Of a stretch of DNA of 64,000 nt, positions 1 to 11,123 are shown piece after piece. This DNA comes from Mauremys mutica (taxonomy: Eukaryota > Chordata > Testudines > Geoemydidae). How positions within the stretch are numbered: position 1 is the stretch's first letter; every line of letters begins with the position of its first letter. The position numbers and the translations under genes are program-made. Below the pieces are notes generated by a model that saw nothing but the letters and a program-made list of their open reading frames with translations, was not told the DNA's origin and did not search any database. The stretch spans positions 15,457,553 through 15,521,552 of the forward strand of contig NC_059079.1 in NCBI RefSeq assembly GCF_020497125.1, written 5' to 3'.

Positions 1-871
1 AGGCCCTAATTCTGCAATCAGATCCACATGGGCAGAACCTTGTGCCAGAACCCAGTGATCCAGCTGCAGGAGTTCGTGGTTAAACATGTGGTTTGTTTGA
101 GTCCAGTTGCCAATGGGCAGGTAGTCACATTAAAAAACCCAATAGCACTGGCCACAATTGACATCTTTCCTGTAGATTACAGAGAAGTCGCCCAGTGATT
201 CAGTCCAAGTAGACTTATCACAGAAATGCAAGGAGTTGCTTCCATTGACACCAATTTGGAATTTGACTCTAAAACCTTTTCACCACCAGGTCACAGCAGA
301 TGCACGTTGGCAGCACAGTATGGAAAAATGTGCCATGGGACAGCTGCTGTTTCTGTGCATAGTCTTTGGATAAATAAAATGCCATCAACCTTCATACATT
401 TGCTTTCATAAATAAACTGTGCATTAAAAAACAAATTTGACTGCAGCAAGATTAACTATAGTAAGACCTGCAGGTGACCTCTTGGGCTCATTGAATTCAA
501 TGGGAGTTTGGCCATTGACTTCAATGAGGCTAGAATTTCCCTTTGTATGGGTTATTAAATGCACTGCAGAATTTTTGACTACTGAATCTCAGCCAATAAA
601 TTCAAATGACACTGTTTATTTTACAAAAAAATAGGGTAATATAGCAGCAAATACCCTATCAGTCTGTAACAACATATATAGACACTTGCTCTTATATATG
701 CTAAGACACAGGAGCTCAGTAACCCCAGTGTCCTGCTGAATTTCACTTAAAAACAATAGTTCAAAGAATGATTTCTTGATCCTGCAGCTTCTTATGTCTT
801 AAAGGATTCCACTGCAGGATCAAGGGCTTAGAAACAGCTTTGTAAAAAAAAAAAAAAAGAGAGGGGAGGGG
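1..871. other. No gene; diffuse old repeat sequence
   Basis: Only short open frames and an A-rich stretch near 840-860 are present. No exon-like segment or clear element boundary was seen. Confidence 0.5.
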
Positions 872-1085
872 TATCAGGGGGTAGCCGTGTTAGTCTGTAG
901 CCTCAAAAACAACAAGGAGTCCGGTGGCACCTTAAAGACTAACAGATTTAGTTGGGCATAAGCTTTCATGGGTAAAAAAACCTCACTGCATCTAAAGAAA
1001 TGGGTTTTTTACCCACGAAAGCTTATGCCCAAATAAATCTGTTAGTCTTTAAGGTGCCACCGGACTCCTTGTTGTTTTTTTTTGA
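872..1085 (+). mobile_element. Fold-back repeat copy A (putative Penelope-like terminal repeat)
   Basis: An antisense arm (from TATCAGGGGGTAGCCGTG) is followed by a sense arm of the same unit, ending GGACTCCTTGTTG. The arms pair with scattered mismatches. In the sense arm the hammerhead core is degenerate: CTAAAGA replaces CTGANGA, and the base before the predicted cleavage position has changed to C. This is the oldest-looking copy. Confidence 0.6.
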
Positions 1086-1588
1086 GAGAGGGTAAAGATC
1101 AAGAAATATCTCTATGTGTATTTTCTAATTTGGTCTGGCAAACTATCTTACTACTTATCTGATCTATCATTTTTCTGAGGTTTTGTCTACACTGGCAAGT
1201 TTCTATGCAGTAAAGCTGCTTTTTGTGCTCAAACTGCAGCCGTGTACACACTGCCAAGCCATTTTGTGCACAGAAACTCCTCAGTTGCAGCACTGCAAAA
1301 AACCCACTTCGACGGGAGTCGTAAGGCTATTTGTGCAGAGGCACCAGCGCTCTACTGCCAGTGTAGACACTTGATTGCTTTCTGGGCTGTAATTGGCCTC
1401 CGAAGCTGTCCCATAATGCCTCAAGTGACCGTTCTGCTCATTGTTTTGAACTCGGCTGCCCTGGAGATATGTGCCCCTCCCTTTTCAAAGCACCGTGTCT
1501 GACAGTCCTTGTGAGCTGTGCTGATCTGCTCTGGGGTACAAAGCAAACCATTAACGTGGAATGCTCCTGCTGTTGAACAAAGAGGCAG

Positions 1589-1620
<32 letters not shown>
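1589..1620. repeat. (GT)n(GA)n microsatellite
   Basis: Ten GT units are followed by six GA units, inside the transposon at 1175-2423. Confidence 0.9.
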
Positions 1621-1686
1621 TTGCTGTGCAGAGAGCCCAGGGAGGGAGGGAGGGGCTGATGTTGGGGTTTCCCCCTCCCCCCTGCC

Positions 1687-1962
1687 CAGGGGCGGCTCTA
1701 GGCATTTTGCCGCCCCAAGCACGGCAGGCAGGCTGCATTCGGTGGCTTTCCTGAGGAGGGTCTGCTGGTCCTGCAGCTTCGGCGGACCTCCCGCAGGCGT
1801 GCCTGTGGGAGGTCCACCAGAAGCCGCAGGACCAGCGGACCCTCCGCAGGCAAGCTGCCAAAGGCAACCTGCCTGCCGCCCTTGCGGCGACCGGCAGAGC
1901 GCCCCCCGCGGCTTGCCGCCCCCGGCACGCGCTTGGCGTGCTGGGGCCTGGAGCCGCCCCTG
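1687..1962. mobile_element. hAT-type nonautonomous element, nested
   Basis: The terminal inverted repeats are CAGGGGCGGCTCTAG and TGGAGCCGCCCCTG, flanked by a perfect 8-bp target duplication, CCCCTGCC (1679-1686 and 1963-1970), the hAT signature. It is very GC- and CpG-rich, with a long internal inverted repeat around 1770-1840. No coding capacity is seen; the open frames across it are artefacts. Confidence 0.8.
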
Positions 1963-2056
1963 CCCCTGCCCCTGCCTCAGGACTGGTTGCTTCCTGCCGC
2001 TGTCTGCACTTACAAGACAGCATGTTGACAGTGTTCCCCAAAATACACTCTCCCCC

Positions 2057-2110
2057 CCATACACACACACACACACTTCCTGTCACACACTCCCCACCCC
2101 ACCCACACAC
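2057..2110. repeat. (CA)n-rich microsatellite
   Basis: Interrupted CA runs are mixed with C-rich sequence, inside the transposon at 1175-2423. Confidence 0.8.
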
Positions 2111-3484
2111 TTCAGTTGAAAAGCCGCTGGCAGTGTAGCAGGATGCCCATGCAACAATGGCATTGGGAATCCTGCATCGTGTGACGCTGTCCTACCCCAT
2201 GAGGCATTGCAAACCCTTCCGAAAGCACCCTGCGGCCAGTTGCACAGTGGGATAGCTACCACAATGCACTGGTGTCTTTGCTGTTGCAAGAGCTGCTAAT
2301 ATGGATGCACTCCAGCATCACAAGGAGCACAGTGTGGACACGCAGCAGCGGTTTAATTCCAGCAGTTTAATAAAAGGGGTATAACACACGTTCAGAAACT
2401 TGCCAGTGTTGACATATCCTAAGACACTGTGGTATATAATCACCTTAAGGTAGCACTGACTACACACTATAGGAAATGTTCCCACAGTCTCTCTTATTCC
2501 TGGCATGCACATTTAGCCGCCAGTCCTGCAAAGGCATCCACATAATTGGATGCTCACATCTGTGCAGAGCCCCTCTGAAGTCAATGCCCACCTACCTCCC
2601 TTTGCAGGATCAGAGCTTCAGGGGGGTTGCTTTTTCTTTTCTCACCTTTTCTTCTTCCCTATTTCCTAGTACTTCTAATCTCTCCAATTGTGGACTGGCC
2701 CTGGCAAGGTGCTTTTATGGGGAGAAGGTCTCGTTAGAGAGACGGATCTTGCTTTTATACATACAGGGTTGAGCTTGGTCTGCTCTCATCTGGGAAAGTA
2801 GCCATGAGCTGTGGTCTTGCAACTGAAAATGCTTCTCTCCTGGCACCACAGAGACTTAGCCTGGGCCATTCTAGCTGAAAAGTGGAGCACAGCTGCCTTG
2901 GCAGGTCATGAATGGATGTTTTTAACCTTGTGCTGAATAACAAAAAACGTTTTCTGCGAATAGCTGTTTCTCTAGTTACATCTGGAAAAACAGACACTTG
3001 ACAGCCTAAAAATAAAACCTCTTTCCTCTCCTTAGCTAAATGAAGCATCCAATCACAATCCAAAGAAAAGGAAAGGATAACAATAAAAGTGCATTTAGAA
3101 TTCCTGAGACTATCGCAACAATAGAATCAAAACCTGCCCCTGCTGGCAATCTTTAGAAGGCAATGATTGAAGGCAATCACATATAGGAATATATATATAA
3201 AAAAAAAGTCATGTGGCTAGGTGGCAGACTTTCCCAACGCATTTTTAAATATCTCTTAAGGACATGATTTGCAAGCTTTTCTTCGATCTCCTTGTTACAT
3301 AAAAAGGGAATTTTAAAAATAGATTAATGCAGTTTTTAGATATTTTCCAAACTCTCAATTCTTCTATGGAAAGAAGTATTTCCACAAATCGAAGAGCCAT
3401 TTGGGCTTGGAGAGATGCAAAGTGACTCACTGCTTTGTTCTCGTCTTGTAGTAAAAATGATATAGTCCTTAGAAGAGCTCTTAC

Positions 3485-3538
3485 CTGTGTCTGTAGGCCA
3501 ATTATAGAGGGATGACTCAAATCCAACTTCTGATCTAT
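3485..3538 (-). CDS. 54-nt exon-like segment of unknown gene, downstream of C1orf87
   Basis: An acceptor (ACGTATTACAG) and a strong donor (ACACAG|GTAAGA) bracket 54 nt that are open in phase 0 and encode IDQKLDLSHPSIIGLQTQ. The size and splice signals look like a genuine short exon. No partner exon or family is recognised. Confidence 0.22.
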
Positions 3539-5362
3539 CTGTAATACGTGAGTATTTCCCAGTTGATTACATATGAGCTGGGGATTGCTCGAAGCACCTT
3601 AATCATTAGCTTAAAAGTGCATGGAGGCTATGCTTTCCTCAGTAGCTGAAGGAGTTAAATCCTGAAAGGTGGCTCAGTGCAGATTTCTGCAGAGAAGGGG
3701 TCATCGCCTCGATGGTAATTTATTTTTAATTTTAAAATGATCCATTCCTGCTTGCCTTGCACTACTCGAATCTCTGAATGGACTGGCAGGGTCACTGTGT
3801 AACTACATCGAAGCAATTAAAAACCCACTGGGTTTTTATGCTGAGGTCACATCATTGGCACAAAATTGCTCTGGAACTGGCCACGAGGGGTTACCCTGGT
3901 GTAGAGAGAACCTATGTTGGCATAACATTGTTGTAGCCGGGAGGAGAAGGAACATGGCTAACATGCACCTACATCCTGCTGATTCCCAACTGCTCTGTTG
4001 GGCACTTAGTGCCTGGCGTATCAGCAGTACAAGAACAACCTCCAGACTGCTGATGTGGGCAAGGGAACTAGCTCATTGCTCTGCTGGCTCAGAAGTGGTG
4101 GAATTGTGACACACCATCTGACAGTACTATGCATGCTTCTCAGTCCTAGCCAGGAGGTGGCCAGACCCACTGTCCTTGGATAAATCGTTGGTTAGCTTGT
4201 CTAATCTTCATGTTTTCTTATGGTCTGTGTAACAAAGGGTGTTGAAAGAGGCTCTTTTCAATTAAGCTAGCTGAGTTGAGATACGGTAACACGTCTGAAA
4301 CCTCAGACCACCCTCACCACAGGAGCACGCATGTGAACACACCTTAACACCGAGCTAGAGGTACGTTAGCTGGGCGTGTTGTAGCCAAGGCTCCCAGCAT
4401 TTGCCCAGCCATGCAGGGAGGACACCTTGTGGTGTCCTGTCCTGTGCTCCTTCTACGGAGGCAGAACATCAATGGTGGCCCTCAAGGGCCCCATCCAGCA
4501 TTGCCCCTTACTACAAGCTGTGGCCAGATGTCACAGCCCGGTGGGAAGAATTGTTTAACTGAGACAGAAGACATGAGAGGAAGGAGAAAATTAAACCAGC
4601 ATTCTAGGCCCAGCTCTGCATTCCTTGCCTACACAAAACTCCCATTCACTTCAATGAATCAGGCTCAAGATGTGCATTTAAGGGGTAGATAAAAACCCTT
4701 GGTCAGAACAGAAACAAAACCATTTCACAAAGGGATTTTTTTGAAAAACGAACTGCCTTGTTACATACAATAATCCTGGGAGGGGGGAAATATTCCTTTT
4801 CAGTCGCCCCTTATAAACAACCTGAACAAGACCCTGAGACGTCAGGAACAGATGGGAAAATGGGACAAACAGATGGAAAAACTGTTTCTGGGGGGAATGA
4901 AAAGAAAAAAAGGTCTATATGTCAACTGGAGCTGCTTTGAATGTCAGTTTCAAAATCAGGGAGCTGAGGCATCATACAGTTCATAAGAGGGTCATAAGTT
5001 CATGCATCTTAGATGGATATAATGGCAATTCTTTTAGGCAGGTTAATAATGTGTGTTTTTCAAACAGCCTATTTGCATTATTTATGCATATTTACGCATT
5101 TATTCACATGGCTCCTTTGCAGTGCTTGTGGTTCCATTTCTTATTCACTTCCTGGAGAAATAGCTTTCAGCCTTTTTATATCTTCATTATATAAAAACAA
5201 GAAGAAAAAATGAACCTCAAAAAACTTCAAAATAGGGCCTGATTCTGCTGCCACGCAAGTCAATATTGACTTCCTACTGACAAAATGTGGGTCATCAGCA
5301 GGTTTCAGACCCTCAGCTCCACAACACAGACCTCTACTACTTGATCTAGTCAGGTAGTAGCA

Positions 5363-5395
5363 GTAGTAGACTGTTATCCTCTAACAGTCTACTAC
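5363..5395. repeat. Perfect hairpin, 14-bp arms
   Basis: Arms GTAGTAGACTGTTA (5363-5376) and TAACAGTCTACTAC (5382-5395) enclose a 5-nt loop. It is an isolated structure with no element attached. Confidence 0.7.
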
Positions 5396-7930
5396 CTGGG
5401 GGGCAAGGGGAGATGAGACACAATTTTGTCAGTGGGTTTCACAGCTATTTGCTGACAGCAGACGAATGTAGAGGCTGAGGGCTCCTTAATTTCATTCCAG
5501 GTTCTACAAGGGCATGTCCTTCTGTGGTTATAGGTGCTCCTACCCCTGTAACCCCAGCCTGTCTCTGTCTGCCTCTGTTATCATCCACCCCACATCCACA
5601 CTGCTTTTTGCCTCCCCCCCCCTCCTGACCCCCACTCCTATCCACCCCCTTCCCTGGCTCCTGATCCTCTCAAGCCTCCTACACTGCCCTGCTCCTGGGT
5701 GAGTTTCCACAGGGACATCCAGGGCAATCCCTCTGCTGCATTTCATATCTCTGCTCTAAATTAAGCAGGCACTAAAGCTTCTCAACAAAACAGTTGTAAG
5801 AATAATTTTAACATGGGCAAGTAATATATTTCTCCAAATCTCATTCTTAGAAATGGCTGACACATGGTTAAAGTTACAAGCAATTGAAAACAGGGTCTTC
5901 TAATGGGAAGTGTTGGGCAGCTTTATATATATAGGTGATGCTACCAATTCCACCTATACTAGGTGATACATTGATTCTTCCATTAACTCAGATCTGCCAT
6001 TCTACGTATGTCTTTCTTTTCTTGAAAAATATCAAAACTAGGTAAGGTTGTCGGACGAGCTAGTGTTACCTTCTGTTACTAAGAGGAATGGGGCAGATGA
6101 AATAGTTTTAACTTCTGGCGATATAATTCTGCTAATCAGGATTAAGGCCCAGTCATAATCTGACCTGGAGAGATATAAAGCCAAATTGTGCTCTTGGTTA
6201 CCCCCAGTGTAATTCCATTAACTTCAGTGTAATTACTCCAGAGTTATACTGGGGTAACTGACAGCCCATACTGAGCCTCTGAAGGTCCAGATCATCTGGT
6301 CATAGCCTACAGATCCCCCCGCTCTTGGGTGGATAATGAAAGCAATGAGTTGACATGGGGGCATATGAGTTAAGTATTCAAAAGCTAGTTAGGTGTTGTG
6401 TGGATTTACGAGTGTCTGAGCAGTGATTTAAAAACAGTTAAATGTGCTGGATCCAACTGAAAGAGTTACCAGTGTTAAAAGGTGAAGCCCATATAATGGT
6501 CAAGCTTCCCCCCCCCCCCAACAAAACATTTTTTGTGTTGTTGTTTGGTGTGTCACTTATTTTGGGTCACTTCTTTACTGGCAACCCAGGGCTTTTAAGG
6601 ACTGTGTCCCATATCCGGGTCTTAGCAGATTGGCCTGCATCTTTAGCACATATGTTCCACATCAAAGGGGAGGGATGCCAAAGACTCATCTGCTAATGAC
6701 AGAGAAAGAGAAAGAATTTGCTTTAGAGCCACATTTTTACACTTGGGCATCTATACTTCAGCTGCAGAGGTCAGGGCCAGACCTGGCGCTGACTGCCTCA
6801 ATAGTGCAAGATTTTTAGAGCAGAGGTTTTTGTTCAAACCCCCAAATTAGGCTCGTAAATGAAAAAACTGAAACCTCCCCTTATGCACCCACATTTGAAA
6901 TATGGGCTCAGACTGCCAGTGAAATCTTGCCATCACTTTCCGAATAGTCCTGTGCAACATGCAGATTTCTGCCCATTGAACTTCCCCCTGCAGTTTCAAC
7001 TGGATACGGGATTCCTCATTCCCCATATAGAAAAAAGAAATTTCCAGAATGAATCAGACCAGCGGTCCATCTCCTGTCTCTGACAGTGGCCAAGACCAGC
7101 TGCTTCAGAAGAAGGCACAAAAAATTGGAGAAGGAAGTGATGGAATGACCTGCCCACAAGGGAAGTCTCGTCCTAACTCTCAACGCTTGGCTTATGTCCT
7201 GAACCACAGGAGTATATGCTTATAAGATGTTCTGATGGGCTGCTAATCAGCTACTATCTTTCACCCCAGCAATGGCTGCATTGCAGTGGTGGCTTAAAGT
7301 AACTCGTGTGAAGTGCTTTGGAGGGTAAGGACTGCCCTAAAAATACTGGAGATGGCAGGGAAAGAGAGTGTGCAGCAAAATGAAAGGAAAAGAAAATATT
7401 AAAAAGGCCATTTGGTCTGTCAAGATGTTTGTGGTGTCTTGCAGTCAAATCCTTCCTGAATAATGTCTGTGATTCTAATTTGTAAACCCAATTTAAAAAC
7501 ATTTATTTCCTAAAATGTGATCTAAATACCATCTATGGAGCAAGACACCAGTGTAAAGAGAGACCTCGTGCAAAGTTACATGTGCTGCAGCTGATGACTT
7601 CAATGGGAGCTGGATCGGGTTCAGTGATGATGGGTGAAAAGGAGAGAAATTTAGCAAAGAAATTCTTGTTTTCATGGCCACACGATTCACACAAAAGTCA
7701 AGCGTCGTGAGGCCAAATGCCTGTGCAACTCTTCAAGGAACAGGGGTAAATGTGCAAACTGAAGCAGGAACTGGCTGCATGCAGCGGGGATCATATACTT
7801 TAACAGGGCCTGATCTGCACACCAGGTAGGGAGGAAGAAGGGGAAATGGGGGAAAGGAAGTGCACCTGGGAAAAGGAATGAGGACAAGTGAGGAGGAGGC
7901 ACTGCTGGAGCCAGGAGGTGAAGAGATGAA

Positions 7931-8237
7931 CAGGGCCACCCAGAGGATTCAGGAGGCCTGGGGTCTTTGGCGGCAGAGGGGCCACTGCCACCAAACTGCT
8001 GCCGAAGACCCGGCACTTCGACACTTCCCAGAGCGGAAGGACCCCCCGCAACCGAATTACCGCCTAAGACCTGGAGTGGAAGACGCTCTGGGGGCCTGGG
8101 CCCCGGAAGAGTTTTCTGGGCCCCCCGGAGCAAGTGAAGGATCCCGCTCCAGGGGCCCTGAAAAACTCTCGTGGGGGCCCCTGTGGGGCCCGGGGCCTGG
8201 GGCAAATTGCCCCTCTTGCCCCCCCCGGGCGGCCCTG
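7931..8237. mobile_element. GC-rich hAT-like nonautonomous element
   Basis: It begins CAGGGCCACCCAGAGG and ends GGGCGGCCCTG, which are inverted copies of each other. It has many CpG sites. No clear 8-bp target duplication is present. Just beyond it, 8305-8357 looks like the end of another hAT element (GTTTGAGAGCCCCTG), so this copy may sit inside an older one. The 259-codon minus-strand frame here is compositional. Confidence 0.55.
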
Positions 8238-8357
8238 CCTTTCCCCCCGACTTGGAGAGGCCCGGCTTGGGCTCTGACACCCTCCCACCCCAGGGGTCAT
8301 GTAGTAACTTTATTGTCAGAAGGGGGGTCGCAGAGCAATGAAGTTTGAGAGCCCCTG

Positions 8358-9273
8358 AGCCAGAGCAATAATTTCCCAGCACTTGAGACCCATCATCTGA
8401 CCCATTTAAAACAAAACGGAGACAAAAAATAGAGAACAAGGTGTATGGGACAAATGAGGCTGACATGACAATGGACTTTACAGGGTGGGTCCAATCTCAC
8501 ATCTGGCTTACACAGTGTAATTTTGTTACCTTCTGTGGAGCTACTCCTGCTTTACACCAGTGTAATAAAGACCAGAATTAGGCTCTGGGGCCCAGATTTG
8601 TAAAGGTATTTGGGCTTTGCTCCACTCAGCATTACAAGGCCCAGGTAACTCAAATGGCTACGTGCCTAAGTCACTTCTGAAAATGGGAATCTGCCATTTA
8701 AGTCACATAGACCTTGCAACACAGAGCAGAACAATGCCTAAATGCCTTTAAAAGAATCTGGACCTAGGTCTCTTCCACCTCTAATTTTGAACCCCTTCCT
8801 TACAGGAGAGCAGTATCCACGAGTCATCGCAGAGGCTAAGACTGAGCAACAGGTTCACAGACTAGCCTGATTCCAAGCTTTTCCAAGGCTACACTGAGTA
8901 TCTAGCACCTAGACCTCTCCTGGATTGGCACTCTATAAAGCAAAACTACGAACCCTGTTTTTCAAAGGACACAGCACAGAAACACAGATAGACAATTGCT
9001 CAAGCATAAGGTTTAAAAAAAATGATTTCTTAGATAAGAACATCACATGGCTGCACAACAGAACATGCACGTTTTCATACAAACTCCCTGTGGGTCAAGA
9101 ACATGTGCATTTTAAAAGAAAAGCAGCAGGGAGGGTATAGTTACAATTGTAAATTCAGGGTTTAACATGGCTTTAAAACACTGGATCTCAGAATCTACAA
9201 TACATTGTGCATCCCAAGTAAGTTCAATATTAGTAACTTCATTTTGTTCAGTTCTATCACACAAGCTTTTAGA
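8358..9273. other. Intergenic; old interspersed repeat fragments
   Basis: A fragment of the repeat with CACCAGTGTAATAAAG lies at 8490-8585, and a 'cross-out' type repeat (CCCAGATTTGTAAAGGTATT) follows to about 8790. No exon was recognised. Confidence 0.45.
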
Positions 9274-9577
9274 CTTAGGGCTAGTCTACACTTACCTGCC
9301 GGGTCGACGCGGTGAGTTCGACTTCTCGGAGTTCGAACTATCGCGTCTGATCTAGACGCGATAGTTCGAACTCCGGAAGCGCCGCGGTCGACTCCGGTAC
9401 TCCACCACTGCAAAAGGCGGTGGCGGAGTCGACCTTGGAGCCGCGGACTTCGATCCCGCGGCGTCTGGACGGGTAAGTAGTTCGAACTAGGGTACTTCGA
9501 GTTCAGCTACGCTATTCACGTAGCTGAACTTGCGTATCCTAGTTCGACCCCCGCCCTTAGTGTAGACCTGCCCTAAG
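9274..9577. mobile_element. CpG-dense MITE with two internal hairpins
   Basis: The ends CTTAGGGCTAGTCTACAC and GTGTAGACCTGCCCTAAG are inverted copies. Internally there is a perfect 20-bp stem (9328-9347 with 9355-9374, 7-nt loop) and a shorter stem, CAGCTACG / CGTAGCTG, near 9500-9527. The unusually many undecayed CpG and TCGA sites suggest a young insertion. No target duplication was identified. Confidence 0.7.
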
Positions 9578-10762
9578 ATGTTCAAAATCCTACTGGAATT
9601 GAATGAGAGTTGGGCACCTAACTCCCCTAAATGTTTTTTAAAATCCCACCCTTTAATCTTAAATGTAAATCTCACACCCTACTAATGACACACATTAAAC
9701 TTTATGCAGATAAAGAATGTTACTGTTAGGTCCTGCCCTAGGAAACTTTACACACTTCACCACCATGTTATGAATTAAGCAGAACAGCAGCTATGCAACG
9801 TATTATCATTACTATCTATATAACACCATAGATGTGTAAAATGCTCTGCAGATTCCCCACCCCAAAGAGTTTACAGTCTATGGACATGATGCTGCAGACG
9901 CTCACTACCAAGAATGATGCATACTCCCAAAAGTACAGTATCCCACTCACTTCACTGACTACTCGTGGAAGATGCGCTGACCTGACTCTGTAAAACATCC
10001 CTCTTTGGGATGGGCACTTAAGCACACGCTTAACTTTCAGCATGTGTGTAAGTCCCATTGAAGTGAATGGGACTTGAGCATGGGCTTAAAGTTTACACCA
10101 TGTACTTAAAGGTTTTCCTGAACTGAGGCCCATGCTAAGTAAAGGTTTCAGAATTGTTCCTAGAGTAAAGACAAGAACAAGAACAGGAGACATCATTAGG
10201 GAGAGGGGTTGGGATTGCAGAAAAGGAAGCTAAGGAAAATTAAATCATGAAGGCACTTGGGTGAGTCTTCAGGGTTACAGTTTTGGGCTATTTTCTGCAA
10301 TGTTATTATATGAAGACTATCGTTTATAGCCCTGCTTGAATGACCTACAGTGGATGTGCTTAAAAAGTCTCAATGGTTTGAAAGAGTCTACCGGTTCTAG
10401 AGAACAGCCCTGTTATTAAGATGGGGAATTCCTTTAGAATCAGTAGAATCTTTCAAACAGGTGGATGTTCTTAAGAGTGACCACTTTCCCATTTTCTTGA
10501 TTTAAAATCTCACTTAAATCATCTATCAATTTTATCATCATAATCAACAGAGGTGGGGCCCAAATCTGAACAGCCACTGAACACCTGGAAAGTGTTCAAA
10601 ATTCAGATGTAGCCCTTCATCCAAATATTGCCATCTTTACAATGAGTGCAGCCAGAATTCCAATCCAGATATTCTCAGGCGTTGGGTTTAGAAATCCAGA
10701 ACTTCATCAGTCTCTGAATTCTGAAGCTTGAGCTCATCTCTAAGTATCAGAGCCAAAGCCCT
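9578..10762. other. Intergenic sequence just beyond the C1orf87 3' end
   Basis: No gene is seen. A weak repeat segment with AAGTCCCATTGAAGTGAATGG lies near 10050, and old repeat sequence at 10560-10740. Confidence 0.45.
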
Positions 10763-10783
10763 GACTCTACTTGGCTATTTAGC

Positions 10784-10789
10784 TTTATT
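10784..10789 (-). terminator. Candidate polyadenylation signal AATAAA of C1orf87
   Basis: This is the first canonical AATAAA on the minus strand after the C1orf87 stop codon, about 175 nt downstream. It would give a short 3' UTR of roughly 200 nt. A more distal signal is possible. Confidence 0.4.
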
Positions 10790-10962
10790 AACATTTCACT
10801 CAGGTATAAGATGCAGCTGTTTCTGTTTTTGCTTCCTCTTTTTTAGAGTATGGAGAGTTATTAACATGCTGTAGTAATTAGGACATCACCAAAATTCAGT
10901 CTGTGAGAAATTTGACATTGGGTGAAAAACGGAACTCGTGAGAATGGTATAGTAAGTATTTG

Positions 10963-11123
10963 TTACAACTCTTTTAAATACTGCAGCACCGGCTGCAATG
11001 GCATGTTTTCTCCAGAACGGAAGTTTCGGAAAGCTTGATCAATTTTCAGAGGACTCAGGGATAGATCATAGATGAGGTTGTAGTTGTGAATTAGACGCTT
11101 TGCTTTTTCCTTTTCCAGCATGC
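10963..11123 (-). CDS. C1orf87: C1orf87 terminal coding exon 12
   Basis: The acceptor TTTAAATGTAG joins GC to the preceding G to make glycine. Then follow MLEKEKAKRLIHNYNLIYDL and SLSPLKIDQAFRNFRSGENM, ending QYLKEL-stop. Human C1orf87 ends almost identically (LEKERARRLIHNYNLIYNLS and so on to YLKEL). The loop DIKNTGMLEKEK, split over exons 11 and 12, is again a degenerate EF loop. The stop codon is at 10965-10963. Confidence 0.95.

Larger units (their letters stand above)
1175..2423. mobile_element. Nonautonomous DNA transposon, 30-bp inverted ends
   Basis: The left end (1175-1204, containing GTCTACACTGGCAAGTTTCT) and the right end (2394-2423) are inverted copies matching at about 26 of 30 positions. 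The ends read CTKAGG...GTCWACACTGGCAAG. The interior has no transposase, but it holds a nested hAT copy and several GT/CA microsatellites. The end sequence resembles that of the element at 9274. Confidence 0.65.
2424..7930. other. Intergenic, 3' flank of C1orf87
   Basis: No recognised gene apart from the exon-like 54-nt segment at 3485-3538. The stretch holds a short perfect hairpin at 5363-5395 and a C-rich tract near 5590-5650. It also has a diverged copy of the GGCCTGATTCTGC / GTGTAATTCC interspersed repeat around 6130-6260, and a weak LINE-end remnant near 7040-7110. Confidence 0.5.

Noticed and set aside
1421..2119. Frames of 176-229 codons on both strands
   Set aside because: They lie in a nested hAT element and GT/CA microsatellites (runs of V-C-V-C and T-H-T-H).
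7687..8466. 259-codon minus-strand frame
   Set aside because: It runs across a GC-rich transposon and its flanks, with low-complexity Gly/Pro/Leu composition and no domain.
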